A DNA stretch of 46,915 nucleotides from Rhodococcus maanshanensis NBRC 100610 (lineage in GTDB: Bacteria; Actinomycetota; Actinomycetes; Mycobacteriales; Mycobacteriaceae), in the NCBI RefSeq assembly GCF_001894865.1, contig NZ_BCXA01000037.1:1-46915 (forward strand), in the 5' to 3' direction. The notes beneath the pieces were generated by a model. The model had not been told where the DNA came from, made no database searches, and worked only from the letters and a program-made list of their open reading frames with translations. How positions within the stretch are numbered: the stretch's first letter is position 1; every line of letters starts with the position of its first letter. Shown here in pieces: positions 36,411 to 43,937 of the stretch. Both the position numbers and the translations under genes were made by a program.

Positions 36411-37639
36411 TGCGTGACTCCTTCGTGGTGATTGCGGAACACCCAGCGCAGCGCGACGAACCGGGTGACGGTGGCGACGAGGTTCGCGGCGACGAGCACC
36501 GCCAGTTCGAGATGTTTGGAGGCGTCGGGCAGCCAACGGTGCAGCGCGAACAGGGATCCGCTGGTGAGCAGCAATCCGAACGCGAACACCGCGAGGCCCT
36601 GGGCCTGATGCTTGGCGGCACCCGCCGTGCCGCGCACCCCGAAGGTGAACGCGCGGTTGGCGGCGGTGTTGAGCACGGCGGTGATCAGCAGCGCCGTCAG
36701 GTTCGCCGCCTGTGCCCCGATCGCGGGATGCAGTGCCAGGTAGAGCAGGGCATAGGCGACGGTGGAGGCGACCCCGACGACGGCGAACCGCATCAGCTGC
36801 CCGACCATTCCGTGTGGGACGCCCTGGACGAGGGGTTCGCGACCGATGCTCGAGCGCAGCGCGGCGACGGGCAACTTTCCGGTGGCCAGTGCACGACCGA
36901 CCCGGACCACCCCCTTGAGGTCCGCGATCGCGGTGGCGACGATGTCGACCTTGCTGTCCGGGTCGTCGACCCAGTCCACCGGCACCTCGTGGATCCGCAG
37001 GCCCACCCGCTCGGCGAGGACCAGCAACTCCGTGTCGAAGAACCAGCCGGTGTCCTCCACCAGCGGCAGCAGCCTGCGGGCCACGTCGGTGCGGATCGCC
37101 TTGAATCCGCACTGGGCATCGGAGAACTTGGTGCGCAGCGCCCCGCGCAGGATCAGGTTGTAGCCGCGGGAGATCAACTCCCGTTTGGGCCCACGGACCA
37201 CCCGCGCCGAGCGGGTAAGGCGGGAACCGATCGCCACGTCGGAGTGCCCGGAGACCAGCGGCGCCACCAGAGGCATCAGCGCGTTCAGGTCGGTTGACAG
37301 GTCCACGTCCATGTACGCGACGACCTCGGCGTCGGAGGAGCCCCACACCGCGCGCAACGCCCGGCCACGGCCCTTCTCGTCGAGGTGCACCACGCGGACC
37401 CCGTCGAACTCGGCGGCGAGCCGCGCCGCGACGGCGAGGGTCGCGTCGGTGCTCGCGTTGTCCGCGACGGTGATCCGGCTCGGGTACGGAACCGACGCGT
37501 CGAGGTGCGCACGCAGCCGCCGCACGCACCGCTCGAGGTCGCGTTCCTCGTTGTACACCGGGATCACCACGTCCAGCGCAACGGTCTTCGTGCCCGGCGG
37601 TTCCGGCGCCGTCGCGCCCCGGACCAGTGAGTTCGTCAT
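36407..37639 (-). CDS. GT2 glycosyltransferase fused to a GtrA-like membrane domain
   Basis: A 410-residue fusion. The N-terminal GT-A domain (about 20-255) has VVIPVYNEERDLERCV and the nucleotide-sugar metal motif MDVDLSTD; ADNASTDAT is typical of polyprenyl-phosphate glycosyltransferases such as DolP-glucose/mannose synthases. The C-terminal part (about 278-405) is a four-helix GtrA domain (LMRFAVVGVASTVAYALLYL) thought to flip the lipid-linked sugar. Making and flipping in one chain, then use by the coupled GT39 partner, is a coherent pathway. A GlxR/CRP consensus site lies about 100 bp upstream. Confidence 0.87.
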   Translation of the reverse strand: MTNSLVRGATAPEPPGTKTVALDVVIPVYNEERDLERCVRRLRAHLDASVPYPSRITVADNASTDATLAVAARLAAEFDGVRVVHLDEKGRGRALRAVWGSSDAEVVAYMDVDLSTDLNALMPLVAPLVSGHSDVAIGSRLTRSARVVRGPKRELISRGYNLILRGALRTKFSDAQCGFKAIRTDVARRLLPLVEDTGWFFDTELLVLAERVGLRIHEVPVDWVDDPDSKVDIVATAIADLKGVVRVGRALATGKLPVAALRSSIGREPLVQGVPHGMVGQLMRFAVVGVASTVAYALLYLALHPAIGAQAANLTALLITAVLNTAANRAFTFGVRGTAGAAKHQAQGLAVFAFGLLLTSGSLFALHRWLPDASKHLELAVLVAANLVATVTRFVALRWVFRNHHEGVTQ

Positions 37640-37731
37640 GCGGCCAACCCTCGTGGCCGAACCTGTGGTGTCCCTGGACCGAAGCTGGCAACTTTCTGCG
37701 AGCGCCGAGGGATCGCCCGGACCTCGACAAA

Positions 37732-37747
37732 TGTGAGCTACATCACA
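37732..37747. promoter_or_regulatory. Perfect CRP/GlxR site TGTGAGCTACATCACA
   Basis: This matches the GlxR consensus TGTGAnnTAnnTCACA at every fixed base, including the central TA. It lies midway between the divergent GT2-GtrA and hydrolase genes, its centre about 100 bp from each start codon. Such a site probably makes one or both respond to cAMP. Confidence 0.78.
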
Positions 37748-37840
37748 CTCGCCGAACCGATGAATACGGGCGCCGACCGCCGTCTCCATTGCTGAACCCA
37801 CCGCACGGTGCCGACAGAATTTGACGAAAGGTCTCGGATC

Positions 37841-38677
37841 ATGGAATCCATCACCACCCCAGCCGGTATCACGCTCGCGTTCGACCGATATGTCGGCGGC
37901 GATGCCGGAACCGTGATTCTCGTCGGTGGCGCATTCAGCTACCGCAAGTTCCCCAAGATGGTGGAGCTGGCCCAGAAGCTGGCCGATGAATACCACCTCA
38001 CCGTGATCAACTACGACCGTCGCGGCCGGGGCGACAGCAGCGATTCGCCGGGCGTGTACGACGTCGAGAACGAGATCGACGACATCGCCGCGCTGGTCGA
38101 GGCGACCGGCGGGTCCGCCGCACTGTTCGGCTGGTCCTCCGGAGCGGGACTCGCCCTGCTGGCCGCCGCCTCGGGCCGGGCGCCCGGCATCACCAAGGTG
38201 ATCGCCTTCGAGCCGCCGTTCGTCGTGAACCACGAGAACTTCGTTCCCTCCGCGAATCTCGATGTGACGCTGCACAAGCTGATTGCCGAGGACCGCCGCG
38301 GCGAGGTCGTGAAGTTCTACATGACCCACGCCATGGGCATGCCACGCCCCTTCGTCGCCGTCATGCGATTCACGCCGTTCTGGAAGAACCTGAAGGCAAC
38401 AGCTCCTGCGGCAGCCCACGACTGGGCCGTCATGAGCGACTACATGCGCGGCGAACCGCTGCGCGCGGCGGACTGGTCCGGCATCACCGTGCCGACCCTG
38501 GTCATCTCCGGAGGAAAGAGCGGCGATCTGCTGCGCACCGCCGCACGCGCGATCACCGCCGTGCTGCCCAACGCTCAGCACGTGAAACTGGCCAAGCTGA
38601 GCCACAACCCGAACATTGCACTGCTCACCCCGCCGGCCGGTGAATTCCTCACCGGTACAGACCAGTACGTCGCCTGA
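37841..38677 (+). CDS. Alpha/beta-hydrolase fold protein
   Basis: A 278-residue cytoplasmic alpha/beta hydrolase. The nucleophile elbow is GWSSGAG (Ser about 101), preceded by YDRRGRGDS (oxyanion/HGG-equivalent region near 67-75), and a C-terminal His in LSHNPN is the likely catalytic base. No signal peptide. GAAAGG precedes the ATG at 37841. The substrate (ester, epoxide or C-C bond) is not predictable. It leads a short run with a DHFR-like gene (32 bp gap) and the HIT gene, and is close to a GlxR/CRP site. Confidence 0.82.
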   Translation: MESITTPAGITLAFDRYVGGDAGTVILVGGAFSYRKFPKMVELAQKLADEYHLTVINYDRRGRGDSSDSPGVYDVENEIDDIAALVEATGGSAALFGWSSGAGLALLAAASGRAPGITKVIAFEPPFVVNHENFVPSANLDVTLHKLIAEDRRGEVVKFYMTHAMGMPRPFVAVMRFTPFWKNLKATAPAAAHDWAVMSDYMRGEPLRAADWSGITVPTLVISGGKSGDLLRTAARAITAVLPNAQHVKLAKLSHNPNIALLTPPAGEFLTGTDQYVA

Positions 38678-38709
38678 AGCCACCCCACAACACCTATCGG
38701 GAGCACCCC

Positions 38710-39333
38710 ATGCGCCAGATCACCGCAGGCCTGTTCATCTCGCTCGACGGCGTCGTCGGAGAACCTCAGGACTGGCACTTCCCCTACTTCAACGACGAGA
38801 TGGGCGCGGCCGTCGGCGCACAGCTCGCGTCGGCCGACACCCTGCTGCTCGGCCGCGAGACCTACGACAGCTTCGCCGGGGCCTGGCCGGAGCGGGAAGC
38901 CGCGGGCGGCGAGGACGCCGGCATGGCCAAGGCCCTCGGCGACGCCCGCAAGATCGTCGTCTCCCGGCAGGATCTCGAATTCACCTGGCGCAATTCCGAA
39001 CAGCTCGAGGGCGATCTGGTGGAAGCCGTCACCGAGCTCAAGCGGCGACCGGGCGCGACGAGTATCGCCATGAGCGGCTCCCCCTCTGTCGTCCAGCAGC
39101 TGCTGGCAGCGGGGCTGATCGACGAACTGCATCTGCTCGTGCACCCCATCGCGCTGCGCAGCGGCAAGCGGCTGTTCGAGGAGGGCACGCCGATCCCCCT
39201 GCGCCTCGTTTCGGCCCAGACGTTCACCACCGGGGTGCTGCACCTGATCTACGCCTCCGCCGATGCCACGGGCTCCGCAAGCTACGACGACGCCAAAGTG
39301 CATCTCGCCGCCGAAACGGCTCACCCGGCATAA
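38710..39333 (+). CDS. Dihydrofolate reductase-like (RibD C-terminal-type) protein
   Basis: A 207-residue protein of the RibD-C/YyaP group. [15 protein letters not shown] (8-22) corresponds to the substrate/nucleotide region, [11 protein letters not shown] (about 45-55) is the strand-loop motif, and [11 protein letters not shown] is the NADPH-phosphate loop. Members of this group often have no known substrate and are not the cell's folA. GGGAG precedes the ATG at good spacing, 32 bp after the hydrolase. Confidence 0.85.
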   Translation: MRQITAGLFISLDGVVGEPQDWHFPYFNDEMGAAVGAQLASADTLLLGRETYDSFAGAWPEREAAGGEDAGMAKALGDARKIVVSRQDLEFTWRNSEQLEGDLVEAVTELKRRPGATSIAMSGSPSVVQQLLAAGLIDELHLLVHPIALRSGKRLFEEGTPIPLRLVSAQTFTTGVLHLIYASADATGSASYDDAKVHLAAETAHPA

Positions 39334-39340
39334 TCGCGGC

Positions 39341-39766
39341 ATGGCATCCGTCTTCAGCATGATCATCGCCGGCGACCTCCCCGGCCGGTTCGTCTGGGAG
39401 GACGACGAGGTCGTCGCGTTCCTCACCATCAACCCGATCACCAAGGGCCACACGCTGGTGGTCCCGCGCGCCGAGATCGACCAGTGGCAGGACCTCGACG
39501 GCGAGGTGCTCGCCAAATGCACGAAGGTCGCGCAGATCATCGGGCAGGCGGTCCGCAAGGGCTTCGACGCCCCGCGCGCCGGACTGCTGATCGCCGGGCT
39601 GGAGGTGCCGCATCTGCACCTGCACGTCTTCCCCGCGTTCAGCCTCGGCGACTTCAACATCTCGGGCGCCGACCCGAACCCGTCGCCGGAGTCCCTCGAC
39701 GAGGCCCAGGCCACCATCAAGGAGACGCTGCGCGAGCTCGGCCACGGGGCGAACGTCCCGGACTGA
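39341..39766 (+). CDS. HIT-family protein (Rv0759c-like)
   Basis: A 141-residue histidine triad nucleotide hydrolase/transferase. Start [28 protein letters not shown] and the triad HLHLHVFPA (about 89-97) are typical. The ATG at 39341 follows the DHFR-like gene by 7 bp. It is convergent with phoR; in M. tuberculosis Rv0759c (a HIT-like protein) also lies convergent beside phoR, which supports calling the next two genes phoR and phoP by synteny. Confidence 0.9.
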   Translation: MASVFSMIIAGDLPGRFVWEDDEVVAFLTINPITKGHTLVVPRAEIDQWQDLDGEVLAKCTKVAQIIGQAVRKGFDAPRAGLLIAGLEVPHLHLHVFPAFSLGDFNISGADPNPSPESLDEAQATIKETLRELGHGANVPD

Positions 39767-39780
39767 CGCCGCCGCGGGTT

Positions 39781-39845
39781 CCGCCGAGTGTGCACCTGTG
39801 CGCGCGCCCACTCGACGTTTGCGCCGGCAGGTGCACACTCGGCGG
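39781..39845. terminator. Long palindrome/terminator between hit and phoR
   Basis: 18-bp arms (CCGCCGAGTGTGCACCTG at 39781-39798 and its complement at 39828-39845) enclose a 29-nt GC-rich loop. Its place between convergent genes fits a bidirectional terminator. The long arms and distinctive sequence also fit a dispersed palindromic element, which a genome search could decide. Confidence 0.7.
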
Positions 39846-39876
39846 GGCCGCACCCGGCCGCCGTCGGACGGGTGGG

Positions 39877-41286
39877 CTAGTCGGGTCGCTCGACCCGGGG
39901 CAGCAGCACCCGGAACACCGCGCCGCCGCCCTCCGGCGACTCCACCGTGACCGTGCCGCCGTGCGCGGCGACCAGCGCCGACACGATGGACAGGCCGAGT
40001 CCGCTGCCGCCGGACTCGCGGGTGCGCGAGGTGTCCGCGCGGTAGAACCGCTCGAAGACCCGCTCTTTCGCCTCCGCGTCCAGTCCTGGCCCGGTGTCGG
40101 CGACCTCCAGCACGGCATCCGGCCCCTCGGTCCCGACCCGGACGGTGACCGCGGCGTCGGCCGGGGTGTGGCTGAGCGCGTTGCCCACCAGGTTGCCTAG
40201 CACCTGGCGCAACCGCGCCTCGTCCCCGAGCACCTCGGCCTGCCCGGGCCCGCCGAGCACCTCGAGCCCGATCTCGCGTTGCGGGGCAACGGCTCTGGCG
40301 TCGTGGACCGCGTCCGATGCGACCGTGAGCAGGTCCACCGGCGCGCGCTCGAGCGGGCGCTGCGCGTCGAGCCGGGCCAGCATCAGCAGGTCCTCGACCA
40401 GCAGACCCATCCGGGCGGCCTCGCCCTCGATCCGCGACATCAGCAGCCCGGTGTCGGTCATCGCGCCCTGCCGGTACAGCTCGGCGAACCCGCGGATGGT
40501 GGTCAGCGGGGTCCGCAGCTCGTGGCTGGCGTCGGCGACGAAGCGGCGCATCTTCTGCTCGGACCGGCGGGCCGATTCCTCGGAGGCCTCGGTGGCGGCG
40601 AACGCGGTCTGGATCTGGGCGAGCATCCCGTTGAGGGCCGCCGACAGCCGGCCGACCTCGGTCCTGCCACCGTATTCGGGGACCCGGCTGTGCAGGTCGC
40701 CCGCCGCGATGGCCGCGGCCGTGTGCTCCACCTCGACCAGCGGGCGCAGGCTGCGCCGCACCACGACGTAGCCCGCGACCCCGAGGGCGATCAGCACCGC
40801 GGCGCCGATGCCGAGCTGCAGGATGACGAGCCGGTCGACGATCGCGTCGACATCGGAGAGGCTGACGGCCACGGTGACGGTGCCGCCTGGGCCGGTGGTG
40901 GTCAGCGCACGCCAGTGCTCGTCGGGGTCGCCGATCGAGCCGACGGTGATCGGGCCCGGTCCCGGGTCCGCGGGCAGGTCCGGTGCGCCGGGCCCGTCGT
41001 TGATCACCACCCGGGGCTCCCCTCCTGGGGGCTGTGCCCGGACATAGAACTGCGTCGGCGGGCGGGACGGACCCGGCTCGGTCGGGGGCGGGGGCAGCGG
41101 ACGGTCCGCCCGCGGCCGGGCCCAGCCGTGCGCCGCGTCGTGCAGCATGGCATCGGTGCGGTCCATCAGCGTGTTCTCCAGCGCCGAGGTCACCGCAACA
41201 CCCGACGCCAGCAGTCCGACCGCGGACAGCACGAGCACCGCGGCCACCAGGGTGAACCGCAGTGGTATCCGGTGTATCCGGGGCAT
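39877..41286 (-). CDS. phoR: PhoR sensor histidine kinase
   Basis: A 469-residue membrane kinase. TM1 (about 10-32), an extracytoplasmic Pro-rich sensor (about 35-150), TM2 (LGIGAAVLIALGVAGYVVV, about 158-176), HAMP (about 178-230), and the H-box RFVADASHELRTPLTTIRGFAELYRQGA with His255; N-, G1- and G2-boxes follow (ADTGPGLD, GSGLGLSI). Long segments match my memory of M. tuberculosis PhoR, including LRPLVEVEHTAAAIAAG and GLLVEDLLMLARLDAQRPLE. ATG 41286 is used; GTG 41292 is possible. Gap to phoP is 8 bp. The ligand is unknown. Confidence 0.9.
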   Translation of the reverse strand: MPRIHRIPLRFTLVAAVLVLSAVGLLASGVAVTSALENTLMDRTDAMLHDAAHGWARPRADRPLPPPPTEPGPSRPPTQFYVRAQPPGGEPRVVINDGPGAPDLPADPGPGPITVGSIGDPDEHWRALTTTGPGGTVTVAVSLSDVDAIVDRLVILQLGIGAAVLIALGVAGYVVVRRSLRPLVEVEHTAAAIAAGDLHSRVPEYGGRTEVGRLSAALNGMLAQIQTAFAATEASEESARRSEQKMRRFVADASHELRTPLTTIRGFAELYRQGAMTDTGLLMSRIEGEAARMGLLVEDLLMLARLDAQRPLERAPVDLLTVASDAVHDARAVAPQREIGLEVLGGPGQAEVLGDEARLRQVLGNLVGNALSHTPADAAVTVRVGTEGPDAVLEVADTGPGLDAEAKERVFERFYRADTSRTRESGGSGLGLSIVSALVAAHGGTVTVESPEGGGAVFRVLLPRVERPD

Positions 41287-41294
41287 CGGCACGG

Positions 41295-41999
41295 CTATCT
41301 GGGCTCGCGCATCACGTAGCCGACCCCACGCAGCGTGTGGATCAGCCGCCGGTCCCCGGTATCGACCTTGCGCCGCAGATACGACACGTACGACTCGACC
41401 ACCCCGACCTCGCCGCCGAAGTCGTAGTGCCACACATGGTCGAGGATCCGCGGCTTGCTCAGCACCACCCCGGCATTGACCATGAAGTAGCGCAGCAGCG
41501 TGAACTCGGTCGGCGACAACGAGACCGGCTCGCCCGCCTTCCACACCTCATGGGTGTCGTCGTCGAGCTCGAGGTCCGCGAACCGGATTCGTGCGGACTC
41601 CGCGGACGGCCCGCCGCCCGCCGCCCGCCGCAGGATCACCCGCAGCCGGGCCACCACCTCCTCCAGGCTGAACGGTTTGGTGACGTAGTCGTCGGCGCCG
41701 AGGGTGAGCCCGGCGACCTTGTCCTCCACCGCGTCCCGCGCGGTGAGGAACAGCACCGGCGCGTCGACGCCGTCGGCCCGCAGCCTGCGCAGCAGCCCGA
41801 AGCCGTCCATGCCGGGCATCATCACGTCCAGGATCACCGCGTCCGGGCGGAAACCGCGCGCTCTGTCGAGGGCCTCCGGCCCGGTGGCGGCGGTCTCCAC
41901 CTCGAAGCCCTGGAACCGTAGGCTCACCGACAGCAGTTCGACGATGGTGGGTTCGTCGTCGACGACCAACACCCTGGCCTCGGTTCTGGTGGCGCTCAC
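41295..41999 (-). CDS. phoP: PhoP response regulator
   Basis: A 234-residue OmpR-type regulator. Receiver domain: acidic residues 14-16 (VVDDEP), phospho-Asp58 (VILDVMMPGMDGFG), then LTARDAVEDK and DYVTKPF. Winged-helix DNA-binding domain about 130-234, with VVESYVSYLRRKVDTG as recognition region. It matches my memory of M. tuberculosis PhoP over most of its length (VELLSVSLRFQGFEV, VSLSPTEFTLLRYF). The start is a GTG at 41999. A direct repeat of the PhoP-box type lies 44 bp upstream, supporting autoregulation. Downstream phoR and the HIT gene follow the mycobacterial order. Confidence 0.92.
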   Translation of the reverse strand: MSATRTEARVLVVDDEPTIVELLSVSLRFQGFEVETAATGPEALDRARGFRPDAVILDVMMPGMDGFGLLRRLRADGVDAPVLFLTARDAVEDKVAGLTLGADDYVTKPFSLEEVVARLRVILRRAAGGGPSAESARIRFADLELDDDTHEVWKAGEPVSLSPTEFTLLRYFMVNAGVVLSKPRILDHVWHYDFGGEVGVVESYVSYLRRKVDTGDRRLIHTLRGVGYVMREPR

Positions 42000-42388
42000 T
42001 CCCCCATCATGTTCGTGATCGCTGCCAGGAGTCTGACCATCGGCTGTGAACTTCCTGTGAGTCGCTCGGGTACCCGTGCGCTAGAGTTCTCCTGCGCCCC
42101 TCCGGGGGTTCCCCGGTTCCTGTCGACGTCGGAACCGGATGCAGCACTCACGGTGTGGCTCACCTGATCCTCAGGGGCCATGCCGACCTCGACGGTCACA
42201 GCACCGGACGCACGCCGTCCGGCGTCCCCTTCGTGCCGTCCTCCGACTCGATCCGGAAATCGGATGCTTCACGCATTCTCGAGGGGTCCGGATCGCGAGG
42301 CGCCCGCCGGGCGGTCCCACATGGGATTCGCCCGGCGGACGACCCACCCGCGCGCACCCGCCGACACCGCGGATCGGCGCGCCAGGCG
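42000..42388. other. Intergenic region between phoP and the P450 gene
   Basis: This 389-bp divergent region contains the PhoP box at 42043-42060 near phoP. The P450 frame is open from 42155, but that extension is basic and low-complexity and not P450-like, so it is treated as untranslated leader. I see no RNA gene, other repeat or convincing terminator. A short frame on the minus strand (ATG at about 42010, four codons, ending just into the phoP start) overlaps the phoP ribosome-binding region. Confidence 0.5.
42043..42060 (-). promoter_or_regulatory. PhoP box: direct repeat TCACAGG-N4-TCACAGC
   Basis: On the minus strand the sequence TCACAGGAAGTTCACAGC has two 7-bp direct repeats 11 bp apart, equal to the published PhoP dimer site TCACAGC-N4-TCACAGC apart from one base. 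It is 44 bp upstream of the phoP start codon, so phoPR is probably autoregulated. Confidence 0.8.
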
Positions 42389-43918
42389 ATGCGGCAGACT
42401 CTGGGTGTGACCGCAGACAAGTGCCCGCACGCCATCGCCGGGCCGTCGCCTGCGACCGATCCGGCGCCGACCACGCCTGCGGGACCTGCAGCCGTCATCC
42501 CGACGCCCCGCCACCGGCTACCGGTGCTGGGCGATCTGCTGAGCGTCGACCCGGCCAAGCCCGTGCAGAAGGAAATGCGGATGGCCGCCGAACTGGGCCC
42601 GATCTTCGAGCGCAAGATCGTCGGCCAGCGCCTCGTGGTCGTCTCGGGGGTCGAGCTGGTGTCGGAGGTCAACGACGAATCGACCTGGGCGAAGTCTCTC
42701 GGCCAGCCGATCCGCAAACTCCGCGGCATCGCGGAAGACGGACTGTTCACCGCATTCAACAACGAGCCGAACTGGGCCAAGGCACACAACATCCTGGCCC
42801 CAGGCTTCAGCCAGTCCGCTCTGCGGAGCTATCACGGTTCGATGCTCCGAGCCCTCGACGGCCTCCGGTCGGCCTGGGATAGCGCCGCGGCCACCGGCGA
42901 CCCGGTCGATGTCTCCCGGGACATGAACCGGCTCACCCTCGACGTGATCGGACTGGCCGGGTTCGGATACGACTTCGGCTCGTTCACGAAATCGGCAGGA
43001 GCGGAGCCCGCGGAGCGACCAGAAGACACAGGAGCGGAGCCCGCGGAGCGACCAGTGTCAGAGGACCCGTTCGTGACGGCCATGTCACGGGCACTGGCCC
43101 ACATCAACCGTACCTCGAACGACCTGCCGTTCGTCCGAAAGCTGTTCGGCAGGAAGGCCGCCGCGCAGCACGAGGCCGACATCGCCCTGATGCGCTCGGT
43201 CGTCGACGACGTGATCGCGGAGCGAAGCCGTCAGCCGGGTGGCCACGACGACCTCCTCGACCTGATGCTGGGCACCGTCGACCCGGCCAGCGGGGAATCC
43301 CTCGACCCGGTGAACATCCGCAACCAGGTACTCACCTTCCTGGTCGCGGGCAACGAGACCACGGCGGGGACACTCGGATTCGCCCTCTATTACCTGGCGC
43401 AGCACCCGGAGATCGCCGCCGCCGCCCGTGCGGAGATCGATGCCGTTGCCCCCGGCGACGGCCCGCTCTCCTTCGATCAGATCGGGAAGCTGCGATACCT
43501 GCGCCGGGTGGTCGACGAGACCCTTCGCCTGTGGCCCGCCGCGCCGGGCTACTTCCGCAAGGTCCGAAAGGACACGATGCTCGGCGGCCGGTACCCGATG
43601 CCGCTGGGGTCCTGGGTGTTCGTGCTGCTGCCACAGCTGCATCGGGACCCGGTGTGGGGCAACGACACCGAGAGCTTCGACCCTGACCGGTTCCTACCGG
43701 ACCAGGTCCGCAAGCGGCCCCGCGACGCGTACCGGCCGTTCGGGACCGGCCCCCGTTCCTGTATCGGACGCCAGTTCGCGCTCCACGAAGCCGTGCTGAC
43801 GCTGGCGGAACTGCTGCGGCGGTACGAATTCACCGGCGATCCTACGTACACGCTCGACATCCAGGAGGCGGTCACCCTCAAGCCACGCGGCTTCACCCTC
43901 CTGGTCCGATCGAGATGA
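42389..43918 (+). CDS. Cytochrome P450, CYP102 (BM3)-like heme domain without fused reductase
   Basis: A 509-residue (from ATG 42389) or 503-residue (GTG 42407) monooxygenase. Heme Cys458 lies in FGTGPRSCIGRQFALHEA, the I-helix is VAGNETTAGT and the ExxR motif is VVDETLRLWP. The N-terminal half (PVLGDLLSVDPAKPVQ, then DGLFTAFNNEPNWAKAHNILAPGFSQ) resembles the Bacillus CYP102A1 heme domain, but no FMN/FAD reductase follows, so it needs a separate redox partner; none is adjacent. An insertion near 203-223 carries a tandem repeat (GAEPAERP twice). A PAS-like gene follows 19 bp later. Confidence 0.9.
   Translation: MRQTLGVTADKCPHAIAGPSPATDPAPTTPAGPAAVIPTPRHRLPVLGDLLSVDPAKPVQKEMRMAAELGPIFERKIVGQRLVVVSGVELVSEVNDESTWAKSLGQPIRKLRGIAEDGLFTAFNNEPNWAKAHNILAPGFSQSALRSYHGSMLRALDGLRSAWDSAAATGDPVDVSRDMNRLTLDVIGLAGFGYDFGSFTKSAGAEPAERPEDTGAEPAERPVSEDPFVTAMSRALAHINRTSNDLPFVRKLFGRKAAAQHEADIALMRSVVDDVIAERSRQPGGHDDLLDLMLGTVDPASGESLDPVNIRNQVLTFLVAGNETTAGTLGFALYYLAQHPEIAAAARAEIDAVAPGDGPLSFDQIGKLRYLRRVVDETLRLWPAAPGYFRKVRKDTMLGGRYPMPLGSWVFVLLPQLHRDPVWGNDTESFDPDRFLPDQVRKRPRDAYRPFGTGPRSCIGRQFALHEAVLTLAELLRRYEFTGDPTYTLDIQEAVTLKPRGFTLLVRSR
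42996..43055 (+). repeat. 27-bp direct repeat inside the P450 gene
   Basis: The same 27 bases occur at 42996-43022 and 43029-43055 (33-bp period), keeping the frame and duplicating GAEPAERP in a variable loop. The core GGAGCGGAGCCCGCGGAGCG is purine-rich and resembles short repeats that occur in many Nocardiaceae genes (memory, not checked). Confidence 0.85.
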
Positions 43919-43937
43919 CCGGGAGCGTCGACACACC

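Noticed and set aside
34347-37730. One 1127-codon minus-strand frame covering both glycosyltransferase genes.
   Set aside because: The N-terminal 440 codons are the wrong-frame reading of the GT2-GtrA gene; the true GT39 protein begins at the GTG at 36410.
42155-42388. An N-terminal extension of the P450 from ATG 42155.
   Set aside because: The extra 78 residues are Arg/Pro/Ser-rich without P450 similarity or ribosome-binding signal. P450 sequence begins shortly after 42389-42407.
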